The notes: generated from the sequence alone by a model not told the origin. Shown: positions 21,162 through 29,885, numbered from the stretch's first letter. The stretch: 64,000 bases of DNA from Sphingomonas phyllosphaerae FA2 (GCF_000427645.1 NZ_KE386571.1:3672895-3736894); one strand, 5' to 3'. Numbers and translations are program-made.

Positions 21162-21680
21162 TCAACCCTGCTCGGGCCGGCGGCAGGCGCTGACGATCTC
21201 GGCGGCGGCGCGCTCGAGCCCGGCCATTCGCTCACCGACGCTGTTCCAAGGCGCGGGGATCGACACTTCGAGACCGCGGGTACGGACCTGGACGAAGAGG
21301 TCGGCGTGTGCGGGCACCAAGTGCAGGCCAGAGGCCGCGTCACGGTAGAAGGCGAGGTCGGGCACGAGGATCGGCCCGGTCACCGAGTGCAGCGCGACGT
21401 CGGCGCGCACCGGCTCGAGCACCTCGGGGTGGAAGCCGTGCCTGACCAGGACGATGTCGCGCTTGCGCGCTTTGGCACAGCGCATCAGCGTGTGATCGAA
21501 GAGCCGCTCGGAGATCGGCGTCGCGATGACGATGAGGTTGTGCTCGAGGCATTCGACGCCGGCCGGCAAGCCGGTGTTGCCGGCGAAGGTGTACGGATCG
21601 TCGGGGCCGAGTTCGGCCAGGACATAGTTCAGGAGCGCGACTGACGCGGTCGGCAGCGTGTCGTGGAGGGTATGGTGCAT
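21162..21680 (-). CDS. hypothetical protein
   Basis: This 172-residue protein of unrecognised family contains hydrophobic beta-like stretches (NLIVIATPIS, RDIVLVRHGF) but no membrane helix. The assigned ATG lacks a Shine-Dalgarno sequence, so the start is uncertain. It sits between two similarly sized hypothetical genes on the same strand, in the mobilisation segment. Confidence 0.55.
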   Translation of the reverse strand: MHHTLHDTLPTASVALLNYVLAELGPDDPYTFAGNTGLPAGVECLEHNLIVIATPISERLFDHTLMRCAKARKRDIVLVRHGFHPEVLEPVRADVALHSVTGPILVPDLAFYRDAASGLHLVPAHADLFVQVRTRGLEVSIPAPWNSVGERMAGLERAAAEIVSACRRPEQG

Positions 21681-21769
21681 GGGGGAGGGCGCCTGCGATT
21701 AGCGTGATCCCCGGACCGACCGGTCCGGTTCAGGCCCCTTCGATTTTCATCTATCCTAGGGGCTTCGCT

Positions 21770-22051
21770 TCAGCCCCGCCTGCTGTTCTCACCTGCCTGA
21801 CAGCGGTCACGGTCGTCACGAAACACGAGGCTGCCGATCACCGCATAGCCCCAGCGATCGAGCGTGCGGGCGCTGTCCGCGATGGTGCCGGCACCCCGGA
21901 CGGCTGCCGGGCAATGTACCTCGGCCATGGCCGGCACCCAGCCAGCGATCGTGCCGGCAGGCTGGCGCTGCCACCATTGTCCGGCGATAGCCGTGGTGAG
22001 CAGCAAAGCCGCCGCCATGCGGAATACCTGCGGCAGTTTGCGTCGCTTCAT
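21770..22051 (-). CDS. small exported hypothetical protein
   Basis: This is a 93-residue protein with a signal-peptide-like start: the basic MKRRKLPQVFR is followed by the hydrophobic MAAALLLTTAIAG. A good ribosome-binding site (GGAGG, then 8 nt, then ATG) supports the start. The mature part is short and has two cysteines. The family is unrecognised. It is the first gene of the minus-strand series and is divergent from the protease lipoprotein, across the structured region at 22130-22440. Confidence 0.6.
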   Translation of the reverse strand: MKRRKLPQVFRMAAALLLTTAIAGQWWQRQPAGTIAGWVPAMAEVHCPAAVRGAGTIADSARTLDRWGYAVIGSLVFRDDRDRCQAGENSRRG

Positions 22052-22129
22052 TTTCTTTCCTCCAGCGGATTGTCGATGCTGGAGCAGCTAAGCGTCTCAA
22101 AAACCGAGTGATTATACCGGTGCGGTCTG

Positions 22130-22440
22130 CTCGAGTTGCCGCATGTTGCGGCAGATCGAGCGCGGTTACGGCACGGCAGGACTTGGTTCGTTAACCGGTC
22201 CGGCCTACACAAGCTCGGTTCGCCAGCAGGCGGACCGGGGCGTGAGAACCCCGCGATTAGTAGCCGAATGCCCGGCCCGAACCAGTTTCGGCCGGGAGGC
22301 GGACGCGTATGTCCAGGGCTTTCGGGCCTAAAGGCGTTCGCGCTCGTCTAATCGCGAGTTCTCAACTTCCGGCTTTTGGGCCGGCATCGCCTTGTTTGTA
22401 CAGGGCGATGCCGCCGGCTGGGGAAGCCAGGCATCGCCGG
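22130..22440 (+). ncRNA. hairpin-dense leader / candidate structured RNA
   Basis: Successive stems are visible. CTCGA-TGCCGCA closes on TGCGGCA-TCGAG with a 2x2 internal loop (22130-22160). CGGTTA/TAACCG spans 22163-22197. CGG-CGCC pairs with GGCG-CCG, also with a 2x2 internal loop (22216-22237). A long-range helix pairs TGAGAAC and CGCGATTA (22243-22259) with TAATCGCG and GTTCTCA (22349-22364), enclosing a strong hairpin at 22271-22296. CCGGC/GCCGG spans 22369-22384. GGCATCGCC (22383-22391) pairs with GGCGATGCC (22404-22412), and that second arm can instead pair with a second GGCATCGCC at 22430-22438. Such density looks selected. It lies 15-325 bases before the protease ATG. Strand and function are not proven. 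Confidence 0.4.
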
Positions 22441-22454
22441 ACACGGGGGTGCAC

Positions 22455-24698
22455 ATGGTTGCGGGACTGAACCGCCGGTGGCGGAACGCTCTTCAAACGA
22501 CGTCGATGATCTCGGGCGCGTTGCTACTTGCAGGGTGTGGCGGTGGCGGCAGCGTCAACTCGTCGGGTTCGACCCCGGTGGGCACACCCGCACCGACGCC
22601 TGCGCCCACGCCCCCCCCGATACCGGCTCCACCGCCCAGCGCGGCCGACAGCGCCGAGTACAAGGCGTCGCGCGCGGTTGTCGGCGCAAAGGCCGCCTAT
22701 GCCTATGATCGCGGCATCACCGGAAAGGGCGTGACGATAGCGGTCATCGACACTGGCATCGCGACGGGGAACGCCGAGTTTGCTGGCCGCATCTCACCCG
22801 ACAGCAAGGCGTTCGAGAACAAAATCGCGCGCTGTGCCACCTGCGCGCCGGAGACGGTGACCTTCGCACTCGACGATGTGAAAGGCCATGGCACCCAGGT
22901 CGCCTCGGTCGCGCTTGGTGCCAGGAACGGCAGCGGCGTGCACGGTATGGCTTATGATGCGACGCTGCTCGCGCTCAAGATCGCGGCGCCTGATCTCGAG
23001 AATGTCGCCGCAACCTCGGTGATCAAGGAAGGTGACGGTGCGAACGCGATGAGCATCGCGCCTGCCATCACCTATGCCGTCGACAAGGGCGCCTTCGTCG
23101 TCTCGATGAGCCTGAACGGCGTAGCCGGCGGTACTATCGTCGCCGACCAGCGCGCGGCGATGGATCATGTCGTCAGGAACGACCGCATCCTCGTGCAGTC
23201 GGTCTCCAATTTCGTTGATGATCAGAGCGCCGGCCCGGGCACCATCACGCGCAATCTCGTCGGCGATCAGTTCGAGAACAAGGCAAACTTCCTCTTCGGG
23301 ATCCGTGTCGATGCCAGTCTGCGGGCGCCAAGCGGCAACGGCCTGCCCGGCGAACTCGCCGACCGTACGCTGGCGGTTGTTGCCACCGACGTGCAGGTCA
23401 CCGGCATCGACGGACAGTTGGTCACGGTGACCGGCAACAGCTTTGCGGCACCTGCGATCGCCGGGGCGGCGGCACTGCTCAAGCAATATTGGCCGCAGCT
23501 CGGCGGCAAGGCGATCTCGCGCATCCTGCTCGATACTGCCACCGATCTCGGCGACAAGGGTGCCGATCAGCTCGTTGGCGTAGGGCTGCTCAACGTCGAA
23601 GCGGCGATGAAGGCGCAGGCACCGTCCAGTGCGTTCGCGGCGGCCGAAACGGTGCTGGCGCGCTATTCGTCGCTGACGCTGTCGGGACCGTTTGGCAGCG
23701 GTGGGCAGCTGTCGGACAAGGCTGGGCGCATGATCGTGTTCGACCGATATGGTCGTGATTTCACGATGACCGGCAGCAATGGTCCGCGCCGTCACGGCGC
23801 GGGATTGCTGGCAGGCGCGATGCTCGGGACCGCCGATCCGGCATGGCTGGCTGCCAGGTCCGGTGATGCACGGCTGGGCTATACGTCGACGACGATCGGG
23901 CGATGGAGCGGCGTCCGGTCGAACAGGCCGGCGACGATCGCCTTCTCGCCGGCCGCCGGACAGATGGTGACACTCAGCGCGAATGTCGCGGTCGGGCAGG
24001 GCAGTGGCATTGCCGGCTCGGCGCTGCGCGGTGTCATTGCCACGCCGGTTGGCACGTCCTCGTCATGGACGGCAAATGGCTGGTCGGCAGGTTTCGCCTC
24101 CGGCGCTTCTAGGAGCGACCGAGCAGCGTTGCGCAGCGTCTCGCTCGTGACGCCGCTTGGGTTGGGCGTCGAGCTCACCGACCTTGCCGAGCGCGATCAA
24201 GTGCTCGGGCTTCGCGGAGCCGCTGGCTTCGCTCTGACCGCCGGCCGCACCACACTGGCGACGCTCACCGCTCGCCGCAGCATTGCCGGCGTCCTGCTGT
24301 CGGCACGCGCTACCGCGTCGACGACCCGGGTCTCGGGCGGATCGGACCTGCTGCGCTTCACCGGCCCGATGACCGGGAGCGCCTTCGCGATCGACGCTGC
24401 GCATCGTCTCGGGCGAGGCACTGTGACGCTGGGGCTATCGTCGCCGCTGCGGCTGGAGCGTGCCCGCGCGGTCGTTGAGGTACCGGTGACGTACGATTTG
24501 GTGACGGGCGCGCTCGCTACGCGGATGGCAACCGTCGACCTGACGCCGACAGCACGCGAGATGGATGTCGAGTTCGGCTGGTCGAGCGCATTATCACCGG
24601 CCTCCTCGCTGCGGCTCGGGCTCGCGCATGCCTTCGATGCCGGGCACGTTGCGGGCGTACAGGACACCGCCGGATTCGTTGCGCTGGTGTTGCGGTGA
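22455..24698 (+). CDS. subtilisin-like (S8) serine protease lipoprotein, autotransporter-like
   Basis: This 747-residue surface or periplasmic protease has a lipoprotein signal (lipobox LLAGC, Cys28) followed by a proline/threonine-rich linker. The S8 catalytic triad is intact: Asp99 in AVIDTGIA, His145 in GHGTQVAS and Ser329 in GNSFAAPAIAG. After about residue 400 comes a Gly/Ser/Thr-rich, beta-strand-rich region of about 340 residues that resembles the barrel-forming part of autotransporter proteases of sphingomonads. I chose the ATG at 22455 over the frame start at 22392 because the lipoprotein signal begins there and GGGGGT precedes it. A leader with alternative hairpins precedes it. It is unusual cargo for a mobilisation segment. 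Confidence 0.88.
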   Translation: MVAGLNRRWRNALQTTSMISGALLLAGCGGGGSVNSSGSTPVGTPAPTPAPTPPPIPAPPPSAADSAEYKASRAVVGAKAAYAYDRGITGKGVTIAVIDTGIATGNAEFAGRISPDSKAFENKIARCATCAPETVTFALDDVKGHGTQVASVALGARNGSGVHGMAYDATLLALKIAAPDLENVAATSVIKEGDGANAMSIAPAITYAVDKGAFVVSMSLNGVAGGTIVADQRAAMDHVVRNDRILVQSVSNFVDDQSAGPGTITRNLVGDQFENKANFLFGIRVDASLRAPSGNGLPGELADRTLAVVATDVQVTGIDGQLVTVTGNSFAAPAIAGAAALLKQYWPQLGGKAISRILLDTATDLGDKGADQLVGVGLLNVEAAMKAQAPSSAFAAAETVLARYSSLTLSGPFGSGGQLSDKAGRMIVFDRYGRDFTMTGSNGPRRHGAGLLAGAMLGTADPAWLAARSGDARLGYTSTTIGRWSGVRSNRPATIAFSPAAGQMVTLSANVAVGQGSGIAGSALRGVIATPVGTSSSWTANGWSAGFASGASRSDRAALRSVSLVTPLGLGVELTDLAERDQVLGLRGAAGFALTAGRTTLATLTARRSIAGVLLSARATASTTRVSGGSDLLRFTGPMTGSAFAIDAAHRLGRGTVTLGLSSPLRLERARAVVEVPVTYDLVTGALATRMATVDLTPTAREMDVEFGWSSALSPASSLRLGLAHAFDAGHVAGVQDTAGFVALVLR

Positions 24699-24835
24699 TC
24701 GGGATCGTGCGCGCGCGCTCGCCGCCTGTGGCAGCGTCAACCCAACCATAGAACGACCACCACCATCGGACCCGCACCGCCGGAGTGCATCTCGGCGAAC
24801 GACGATGTGCGCCCGGACAATCTCAAGGATAGATC

Positions 24836-25504
24836 ATGATGACGAGGATCACCGCCACCGCCGCTTTGGCTCTTCTCGCCGCCTGTGGCTCGGCGTCCGT
24901 CGCGGAACAGGACGCAGCGGCGCAGACCAGAGCCGCGGCTAAGCCGCTCGATGTGGCGGGTGTGCGGATCGGCATGACCGCCGCCGATGTGCAAACGGCG
25001 CTCGCCCGCGACGGGTGGAAGGTCGAGACCTTCCCGGGGCGCGACTGGGCAGTGATTGTGGAGGAGGAGAAGCGGCGTCAGCGCGGCGACTCGTCGTTCG
25101 ATCTGCCGCGAAACGGCATCGCCACGATCCAGTCGAAGAAGGGCGATGAGCAGCTGATCGTCGAGTTCAAGCCGGTGCCCTCGGGCGCGGTGGTGAAGCT
25201 CGTCAAATACGAAGCGCCGATGGCCGGCCGCACCGGGGCGCAACTCCGTACGCAGCTGACCCAGCGTTATGGTACGCCAACCCGTGCTTCTTCCCCGTCA
25301 GCGCCGCTCGAAATGACCTGGTGCAGCGGTGGCGAACCGTGCCGTTCGGCATATGGCACTGCGAAGTCGGCACTCCATGCCGAAGAAGATGTGTACCACA
25401 AGGCGAAACTCGCTCTGCTGGAGGGCGGCGATGCCGAGCGGAGCTGGCAAGCCGGCGTCCAGCGCGCTGCGGGAGGCGGAACGGCGGCGAAATCCTCGTT
25501 CTAA
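24836..25504 (+). CDS. lipoprotein of unknown function
   Basis: This 222-residue protein begins with a lipoprotein signal ending LLAAC (Cys17). The start is supported by AAGGAT upstream of ATG. The segment LDVAGVRIGMTAADVQTAL resembles the GMT-x-x-[DE]V motif seen in many small envelope lipoproteins that precede a SmpA/OmlA-like fold. It lies 137 bases after the S8 protease in the same direction, so the two may be cotranscribed and act in the same compartment. A strong hairpin terminator follows at 25551-25597. Confidence 0.75.
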   Translation: MMTRITATAALALLAACGSASVAEQDAAAQTRAAAKPLDVAGVRIGMTAADVQTALARDGWKVETFPGRDWAVIVEEEKRRQRGDSSFDLPRNGIATIQSKKGDEQLIVEFKPVPSGAVVKLVKYEAPMAGRTGAQLRTQLTQRYGTPTRASSPSAPLEMTWCSGGEPCRSAYGTAKSALHAEEDVYHKAKLALLEGGDAERSWQAGVQRAAGGGTAAKSSF

Positions 25505-25550
25505 TCCAATGAGCCGCCGCCCGCGCGGTGACCTCTCTGGCCGTCTGGCA

Positions 25551-25597
25551 GCTCGGGCGAAGCACGCATGCCAGCATGCCTTCGCCCGAGCATTTTC
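25551..25597 (+). terminator. intrinsic terminator after lipoprotein gene
   Basis: A perfect 12-bp stem GCTCGGGCGAAG (25551-25562) / CTTCGCCCGAGC (25580-25591) is followed by ATTTT. The loop carries two copies of the palindrome GCATGC separated by CA, which is unusual. It ends the plus-strand protease-lipoprotein unit. Confidence 0.75.
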
Positions 25598-25692
25598 GGA
25601 AATTGCTGCAGCCGACCGGGAAGCAAAGCCGACGACGCTGTCGTGCTATCGGGCGGAAAACTGCGGATGCCATCGGCTTGCAGACGTTCCAT

Positions 25693-26211
25693 CTATTGCT
25701 CGTCCCACAGGGTGCGGCGCAACTCGGCACTGGCCATGGCGAGCCCCTGCAATCGTTCGACTGGGTTAGCATAGGGTAGCGCATCGCTCGGGATGAGCCC
25801 GCTGCGTCCCATCACGATCGATTGACCATGGCGGGCGACCGGCACCAGCGCCGCCGCCCGGTTCTTGCAACGCCACAGTAGCAAGTCGCTGGCATGTTCG
25901 GTACGGTCATCGAGGTGGAGGATGGCATCGAAGCGGATCGCATGCGGGTGGCCAGGCTCACGTAGCGAGACGAGGATCAGGTCGCACCGCGCTTCCCGCG
26001 CGATGGCGTCGGCGTTCAGCAAGGCATGACCGATCGGACCGGCAGCGCCGGCGATGATGAGGTTTGCGGTGGGAACCTGCACGCAGCCGGCAGGCACCTT
26101 CGAGGAGCGCGCCGGCTTGAAGATGACCGGGGCCGGCAGGTGCGGCAGTAGCCCGAGCATGACGCGCACGACAGGCGAGCCGATGTGAAGGAGTTCGATC
26201 AGGGCGATCAT
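25693..26211 (-). CDS. hypothetical protein in relaxase operon
   Basis: This 172-residue protein of unrecognised family has an N-terminal hydrophobic stretch (MIALIELLHIGSPVVRVMLGLL) that could be a membrane or surface helix. The remainder is globular. It is the last gene of a minus-strand series that begins with the relaxase at 29787, so a mobilisation-related role is possible. The start has no strong ribosome-binding site. Confidence 0.55.
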   Translation of the reverse strand: MIALIELLHIGSPVVRVMLGLLPHLPAPVIFKPARSSKVPAGCVQVPTANLIIAGAAGPIGHALLNADAIAREARCDLILVSLREPGHPHAIRFDAILHLDDRTEHASDLLLWRCKNRAAALVPVARHGQSIVMGRSGLIPSDALPYANPVERLQGLAMASAELRRTLWDEQ

Positions 26212-26316
26212 GATGATATCCGGGAGTGTGCTCGGCGAGGGAGGTGCCTCGCCAGAGGGGTGAGGGGCATGATGGTGCGGTGACGTTCGGTGCGCTGCCG
26301 GCCGGAGCGCTGGAGC

Positions 26317-26982
26317 TCAGCCGTGTTCGGCGACCCAGTCGTTCCACAGCGCGGCCGCGGTCGCCTTGGCGTCGGGGCCAAGCAGGTCGTCGACGAAGTC
26401 GGCGCAGTTAGAACCGAGGATACGCCGGCTCGACGCGACGAGATGGACGTGCGGCTTGTGCTTGCGTGCCGCGATCTGCGGCACGTGGAGTGCTGCGACC
26501 ACCGGCACGTCGCGGTCGCGCGCCAGTCGCTGGAGCGCGAAGCCGCGGGCAAGCTCCCATCCGCGGTGCAGCAACGCATGATGCGCGAACCGCAGCGTAA
26601 TGAGGATCGCGAGATCCTGCTGCTCGGGCAGCCGCTGGGCATCGATCAGGCGTGCCAGCGTATGCGGGTCGTGGCAGGCGTCGGGCGCATGCGTAGGCAA
26701 AAGCACGTCCCAGCGCGAACAGGTCGGCTGCCACGGCTCGGTCATCGGCCGTCCGAACTGCACCAGCCGGCGATGGACGACGTCGACCATCGTGTTGGGG
26801 CGCTCCTTGAAGATGCACGGGATGATCCCGAAGCTGCCGTCGGCATCACCTGCGAAGGGACCTTGGCCGGCATAGTCGCGCGGGGAAGGGGGCGTGCTCT
26901 CGCTTTCGTTCGCGGCCATCGGTGCGGACGTGGCGACCGGCAGCGAGGTCGCGGTACTGGTGGTGACGGGTTTCCTCGCCAT
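26317..26982 (-). CDS. second HxH-motif protein, relaxase-like
   Basis: This 221-residue protein contains KPHVHLVASSRRI, with His178-x-His180 followed by a Ser-Arg-Arg segment. That closely resembles the metal-binding motif III of MobA/MobL HUH relaxases. The full relaxase fold is not evident, and a catalytic tyrosine cannot be assigned. The N-terminal 40 residues are low-complexity Ser/Thr/Ala/Pro. The ATG is three bases after the stop of the upstream gene (26986-27501), so translation is likely coupled. It may be an accessory or decayed relaxase acting with the full-length one, or a single-strand DNA-binding relative. Confidence 0.55.
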   Translation of the reverse strand: MARKPVTTSTATSLPVATSAPMAANESESTPPSPRDYAGQGPFAGDADGSFGIIPCIFKERPNTMVDVVHRRLVQFGRPMTEPWQPTCSRWDVLLPTHAPDACHDPHTLARLIDAQRLPEQQDLAILITLRFAHHALLHRGWELARGFALQRLARDRDVPVVAALHVPQIAARKHKPHVHLVASSRRILGSNCADFVDDLLGPDAKATAAALWNDWVAEHG

Positions 26983-26985
26983 GGC

Positions 26986-27501
26986 TCAGGCAGCCCAGGC
27001 AAGGCGGCGGATCATGCGGTCGGCACGCGCGAAGCCCGCGCGCCGCTGACCCTCGTCGAGGTGCGCACTGCGGTGGCGCACCAGCCGGTTGCCCTCGATC
27101 CGCCATGCCGGACGCCCGGGCTGGTCGGCCAGCAGCGCGCTGTCACCATCCTGACCCATCCACAGCCGGTAACCGGCGCGGCGCTTCACGGCATCGCCGT
27201 TACGCGTGACGATCTCGAAGACTGGACGCGGCAGCCATTCACCGGGCATGCTGGAGGCGACCAGTGCATGGCCGTGGCCCGAGCGCAGCACCCGACGCAC
27301 CGCCTTATCGTCGACGCTGATGAAGTCGGTCGAGATCGCGAACTGGACGCGACCGAGCTGCTTCACGACGGTGTAGAGGTTGATCGTCGTCTTGCCGGCC
27401 TGCTGCTGGTGGAGCAGGCTGGCGTGCGCGTCGCGTGTCTCGCGCAGCAGTTCGGGCGCGAGCCAGCGAATGGTCGCGGCGGTCAGGTTCTTGTCGGGCA
27501 T
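26986..27501 (-). CDS. hypothetical protein in relaxase operon
   Basis: This protein has 171 residues from the ATG at 27501 (MPDKNLTAATIRWLAPELL), chosen because AAGGT lies about 8 nt upstream; the open frame extends to 27549. It is basic at the C-terminus. I recognise no family. It lies between the relaxase (ending at 27607) and the HxH protein (starting at 26982), all on the minus strand, which suggests one mobilisation operon. Confidence 0.6.
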   Translation of the reverse strand: MPDKNLTAATIRWLAPELLRETRDAHASLLHQQQAGKTTINLYTVVKQLGRVQFAISTDFISVDDKAVRRVLRSGHGHALVASSMPGEWLPRPVFEIVTRNGDAVKRRAGYRLWMGQDGDSALLADQPGRPAWRIEGNRLVRHRSAHLDEGQRRAGFARADRMIRRLAWAA

Positions 27502-27606
27502 TGGAGCATTACCTTGCTGAAGGGGCGTCTCGCCCCGAGCCTTTTTCATCCGGCTCTTCGGAGACGCTCTTCCCTCCCGCTCCCTCCCGCGCAGGGTCCT
27601 CCTGCG

Positions 27607-29787
27607 CTACGTGCGGCTGGTGCCGCGCCCGTCAGACTTCGTCTGGAATCGAACCAGGTCGCTCAGGCCTTCGTCGATGTCGGCCGGCATGCTCGACGTT
27701 GCCGTCGACGGTTCGGCTTCAACCTTCGCGCCTGCGCGTGCCTGCTGCGCTTCGTAGAGCCGCTCTATGTGCATGGTCGTCTCATCGATGTACGCAGGAT
27801 CACGGAGCGCCGCTTTCTGTTCATCGGTCAGCGCGCGTGCCGACAGCCGGTATTCTCCTGCTGCGCTCAGCGTGATCGTGACATTTTCAGCTTCGAGCCG
27901 AGCAAGGGCGCTTGCCCGCACTGCTGCGCGCCGCCCGGCGTCTCGCGCTTTCTCGTCCTTCATGCGCTGGTTCTCAAGCGCGGCGGCGTGACGCGCCGTA
28001 TAGTCGGGCGCGGCCGGGATGATCGGCGTCACAGCGGCGGTCTGGGTCTCCGCGTCGATTGCTGTCGCAGCGGGGTGCCGTTCCCGCTCGACGATGTCTG
28101 CCTTCGCCGTCATATGGGGCATGACCATCCGCATCCTGTCGCCGGTCGTCGTCATACCGTCAGCAATGACGGTCATGCTCGCCGCCAGTCGCTCCCGTAC
28201 GAGGTCCCGCAGACCGGCTGTCTGCGGCGCAGTTGCGCGCCCTTGATCAAGCGTATCCCGCAGCAACTCCAGTCGTTGCCGCTCCATCATCCTTTCGCCA
28301 GCCGTAGCTAGGCGGGCCGCTAAGCCGGTATTGATCGACGGCTTCGCTGCAGGCAGGTCGGCTGCCAAACGGTCGCGCACGCTCTTCCATCGCTCAATGA
28401 CCGACGTTGTCGAGGTGTGCGTGTACGACCGGTTCTCGGCGAGGCGCAGCGCAAGTTTCGACCTGACGGCGCCGTAATCGGGCGGCGGCCGGAATAGATG
28501 CGCCCGCGCGGCAACCAGCGTTTCTTGCCGGCGGCGACGCTCATCAGCCACCGCGCCGAGCACATCGAGATTATTGGGGACCGGCGATGACGAGGCGAGG
28601 GTAGCGCGCAACTTCGTGCCGACGCCGGTGCGCGCCGCAGACCGCTGCTGCGCAAGCTGCTGGCCGCTGTAGACCATGATCGTCTTCGCCGCCGCGAGCC
28701 GCGCTGCCACCGACTTGCCGAGCACCTCTACCCGGCGGGATAGCGCCAGGCCTTCCCGCAGCGGTGTCACCATCGCCCGCAATCGGGTGAGCTGCCCGGC
28801 ACGCTGCTCGGCCGCCGCCAGGCGGCGGAGCACCCACGTGCCTTTCTGTCCCTGCTTGGCCGATGGTGCACCAGTCCCACGCGCACGATTGGAGAGGTGC
28901 GTGTAGCGCAGCGCGCTGCCCGCAGCGCACAAGGCAGCGTTGATCACATCGACTGCCAGCTTACGTCTCGCCAGAATGGCATCAGGCGTGTTGACGTTGG
29001 TAAGCTTCGAGACCGCAAAGCTCCAGTCATACGGCGCGAGGCGCTCAGCCGGCCGGGTCGAATAGACGATGTGACAGTGAAAGTTACGCTGGTCGCCGCC
29101 CGGGTCGGGCAGGTGCGGTGCGGCCACGTACGGCAGGCCGCGCTCATCGAAATAGCGGCAATACTCCTCCACGGCCTCGCGACGCCCTTGTGCGGTCAGC
29201 GGAGCGGGCAGGGATAGCACCTCGCTGATATAGACGTTGGCGTTGACCCGGTCGTGCCTCTCCATCGCCTCGCTCGCCCGGAAAAACGCCACAAGCTCAA
29301 TGCGGTCAGCGGCGATGTTCGACCACCAGCCATGCTCGCCGCCCTCGAGCGCCTCTTCGCGGGTGATGTACTGCGCGGCGCGCTCGCCCTCGCCGGTGCG
29401 CCAGCGGCGCCCCTTGGTCGACGCAAAGCCGCGGGCCGTCACCGCGAAGTGGATGGAGCGCACACCTGCGCGACTGCTGCCGCCGTCCGTGACCCGGGTG
29501 CCGATCGCCTGGCCAGCCACGCGGTAGAACAGCTTGCGTGGGCTTGCCCCGCGCGATCGGGGCCGCTCATGCTCGGGCACGCGGACGCGGAAACGACGGT
29601 TCATTGCGCGCTCGCGCTCGCGGTCTTCGCGCGCCCGTGCCTGCTTGTAGCGCTGCGCCGAACGACGGCTGTCGGCCACCTCGGCGCGCGCCGCCCGGGT
29701 TGCCTGGTTGCGAGCGCTACGCGCCGCCGCCATCGCCGCCGCGATCGCGCTTACGCCGTCCCTGACCTGCCCCAGCGTCGCTTTCAT
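27607..29787 (-). CDS. MobA/MobL-family relaxase
   Basis: This 726-residue relaxase should nick oriT and pilot single-stranded DNA in conjugative mobilisation. It has a long basic N-terminus (about 1-80), a region with Tyr140 (AAQYITRE), and then the HUH metal motif NFHCHIVYSTRP with His237 and His239 and a further His225 upstream. The C-terminal half is rich in Arg, Ala and Glu and probably helical, without a helicase or primase motif I can identify. The unusual N-terminal extension places the catalytic region later than in RSF1010 MobA. It is divergent from the TraD-like gene, and a candidate oriT lies in the gap between them. Confidence 0.85.
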   Translation of the reverse strand: MKATLGQVRDGVSAIAAAMAAARSARNQATRAARAEVADSRRSAQRYKQARAREDRERERAMNRRFRVRVPEHERPRSRGASPRKLFYRVAGQAIGTRVTDGGSSRAGVRSIHFAVTARGFASTKGRRWRTGEGERAAQYITREEALEGGEHGWWSNIAADRIELVAFFRASEAMERHDRVNANVYISEVLSLPAPLTAQGRREAVEEYCRYFDERGLPYVAAPHLPDPGGDQRNFHCHIVYSTRPAERLAPYDWSFAVSKLTNVNTPDAILARRKLAVDVINAALCAAGSALRYTHLSNRARGTGAPSAKQGQKGTWVLRRLAAAEQRAGQLTRLRAMVTPLREGLALSRRVEVLGKSVAARLAAAKTIMVYSGQQLAQQRSAARTGVGTKLRATLASSSPVPNNLDVLGAVADERRRRQETLVAARAHLFRPPPDYGAVRSKLALRLAENRSYTHTSTTSVIERWKSVRDRLAADLPAAKPSINTGLAARLATAGERMMERQRLELLRDTLDQGRATAPQTAGLRDLVRERLAASMTVIADGMTTTGDRMRMVMPHMTAKADIVERERHPAATAIDAETQTAAVTPIIPAAPDYTARHAAALENQRMKDEKARDAGRRAAVRASALARLEAENVTITLSAAGEYRLSARALTDEQKAALRDPAYIDETTMHIERLYEAQQARAGAKVEAEPSTATSSMPADIDEGLSDLVRFQTKSDGRGTSRT

Positions 29788-29805
29788 GACCTTGCCCTGC
29801 TGCGG

Positions 29806-29885
29806 TGAGAGGGGGTGGCACTATGGGTTTGCCGGGTCGCCTGGGGCCCCGGAAAACACTTTATCGCGCACCACCCCCTCTCACT
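29806..29885. other. candidate oriT
   Basis: A perfect 14-bp inverted repeat, GTGAGAGGGGGTGG (29806-29819) and CCACCCCCTCTCAC (29872-29885), sits directly in front of the relaxase gene, within the divergent gap to the TraD-like gene. The 52-base interior includes a G/C palindrome (CTGGGGCCCCGG). On the minus strand it has ATAAAGTGTTTTCC, loosely like MobQ-type nic regions. Position next to a relaxase and the long repeat are typical of oriT. No nic site is proven. Confidence 0.55.

Noticed and set aside
22243..22364. Possible integron attC site from the long inverted repeat
   Set aside because: The arms lack the RYYYAAC/GTTRRRY core and no integrase or cassette array is present.
26290..28311. 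673-residue plus-strand frame across the mobilisation operon
   Set aside because: It crosses several minus-strand genes with good motifs and start signals; composition is typical of a shadow.
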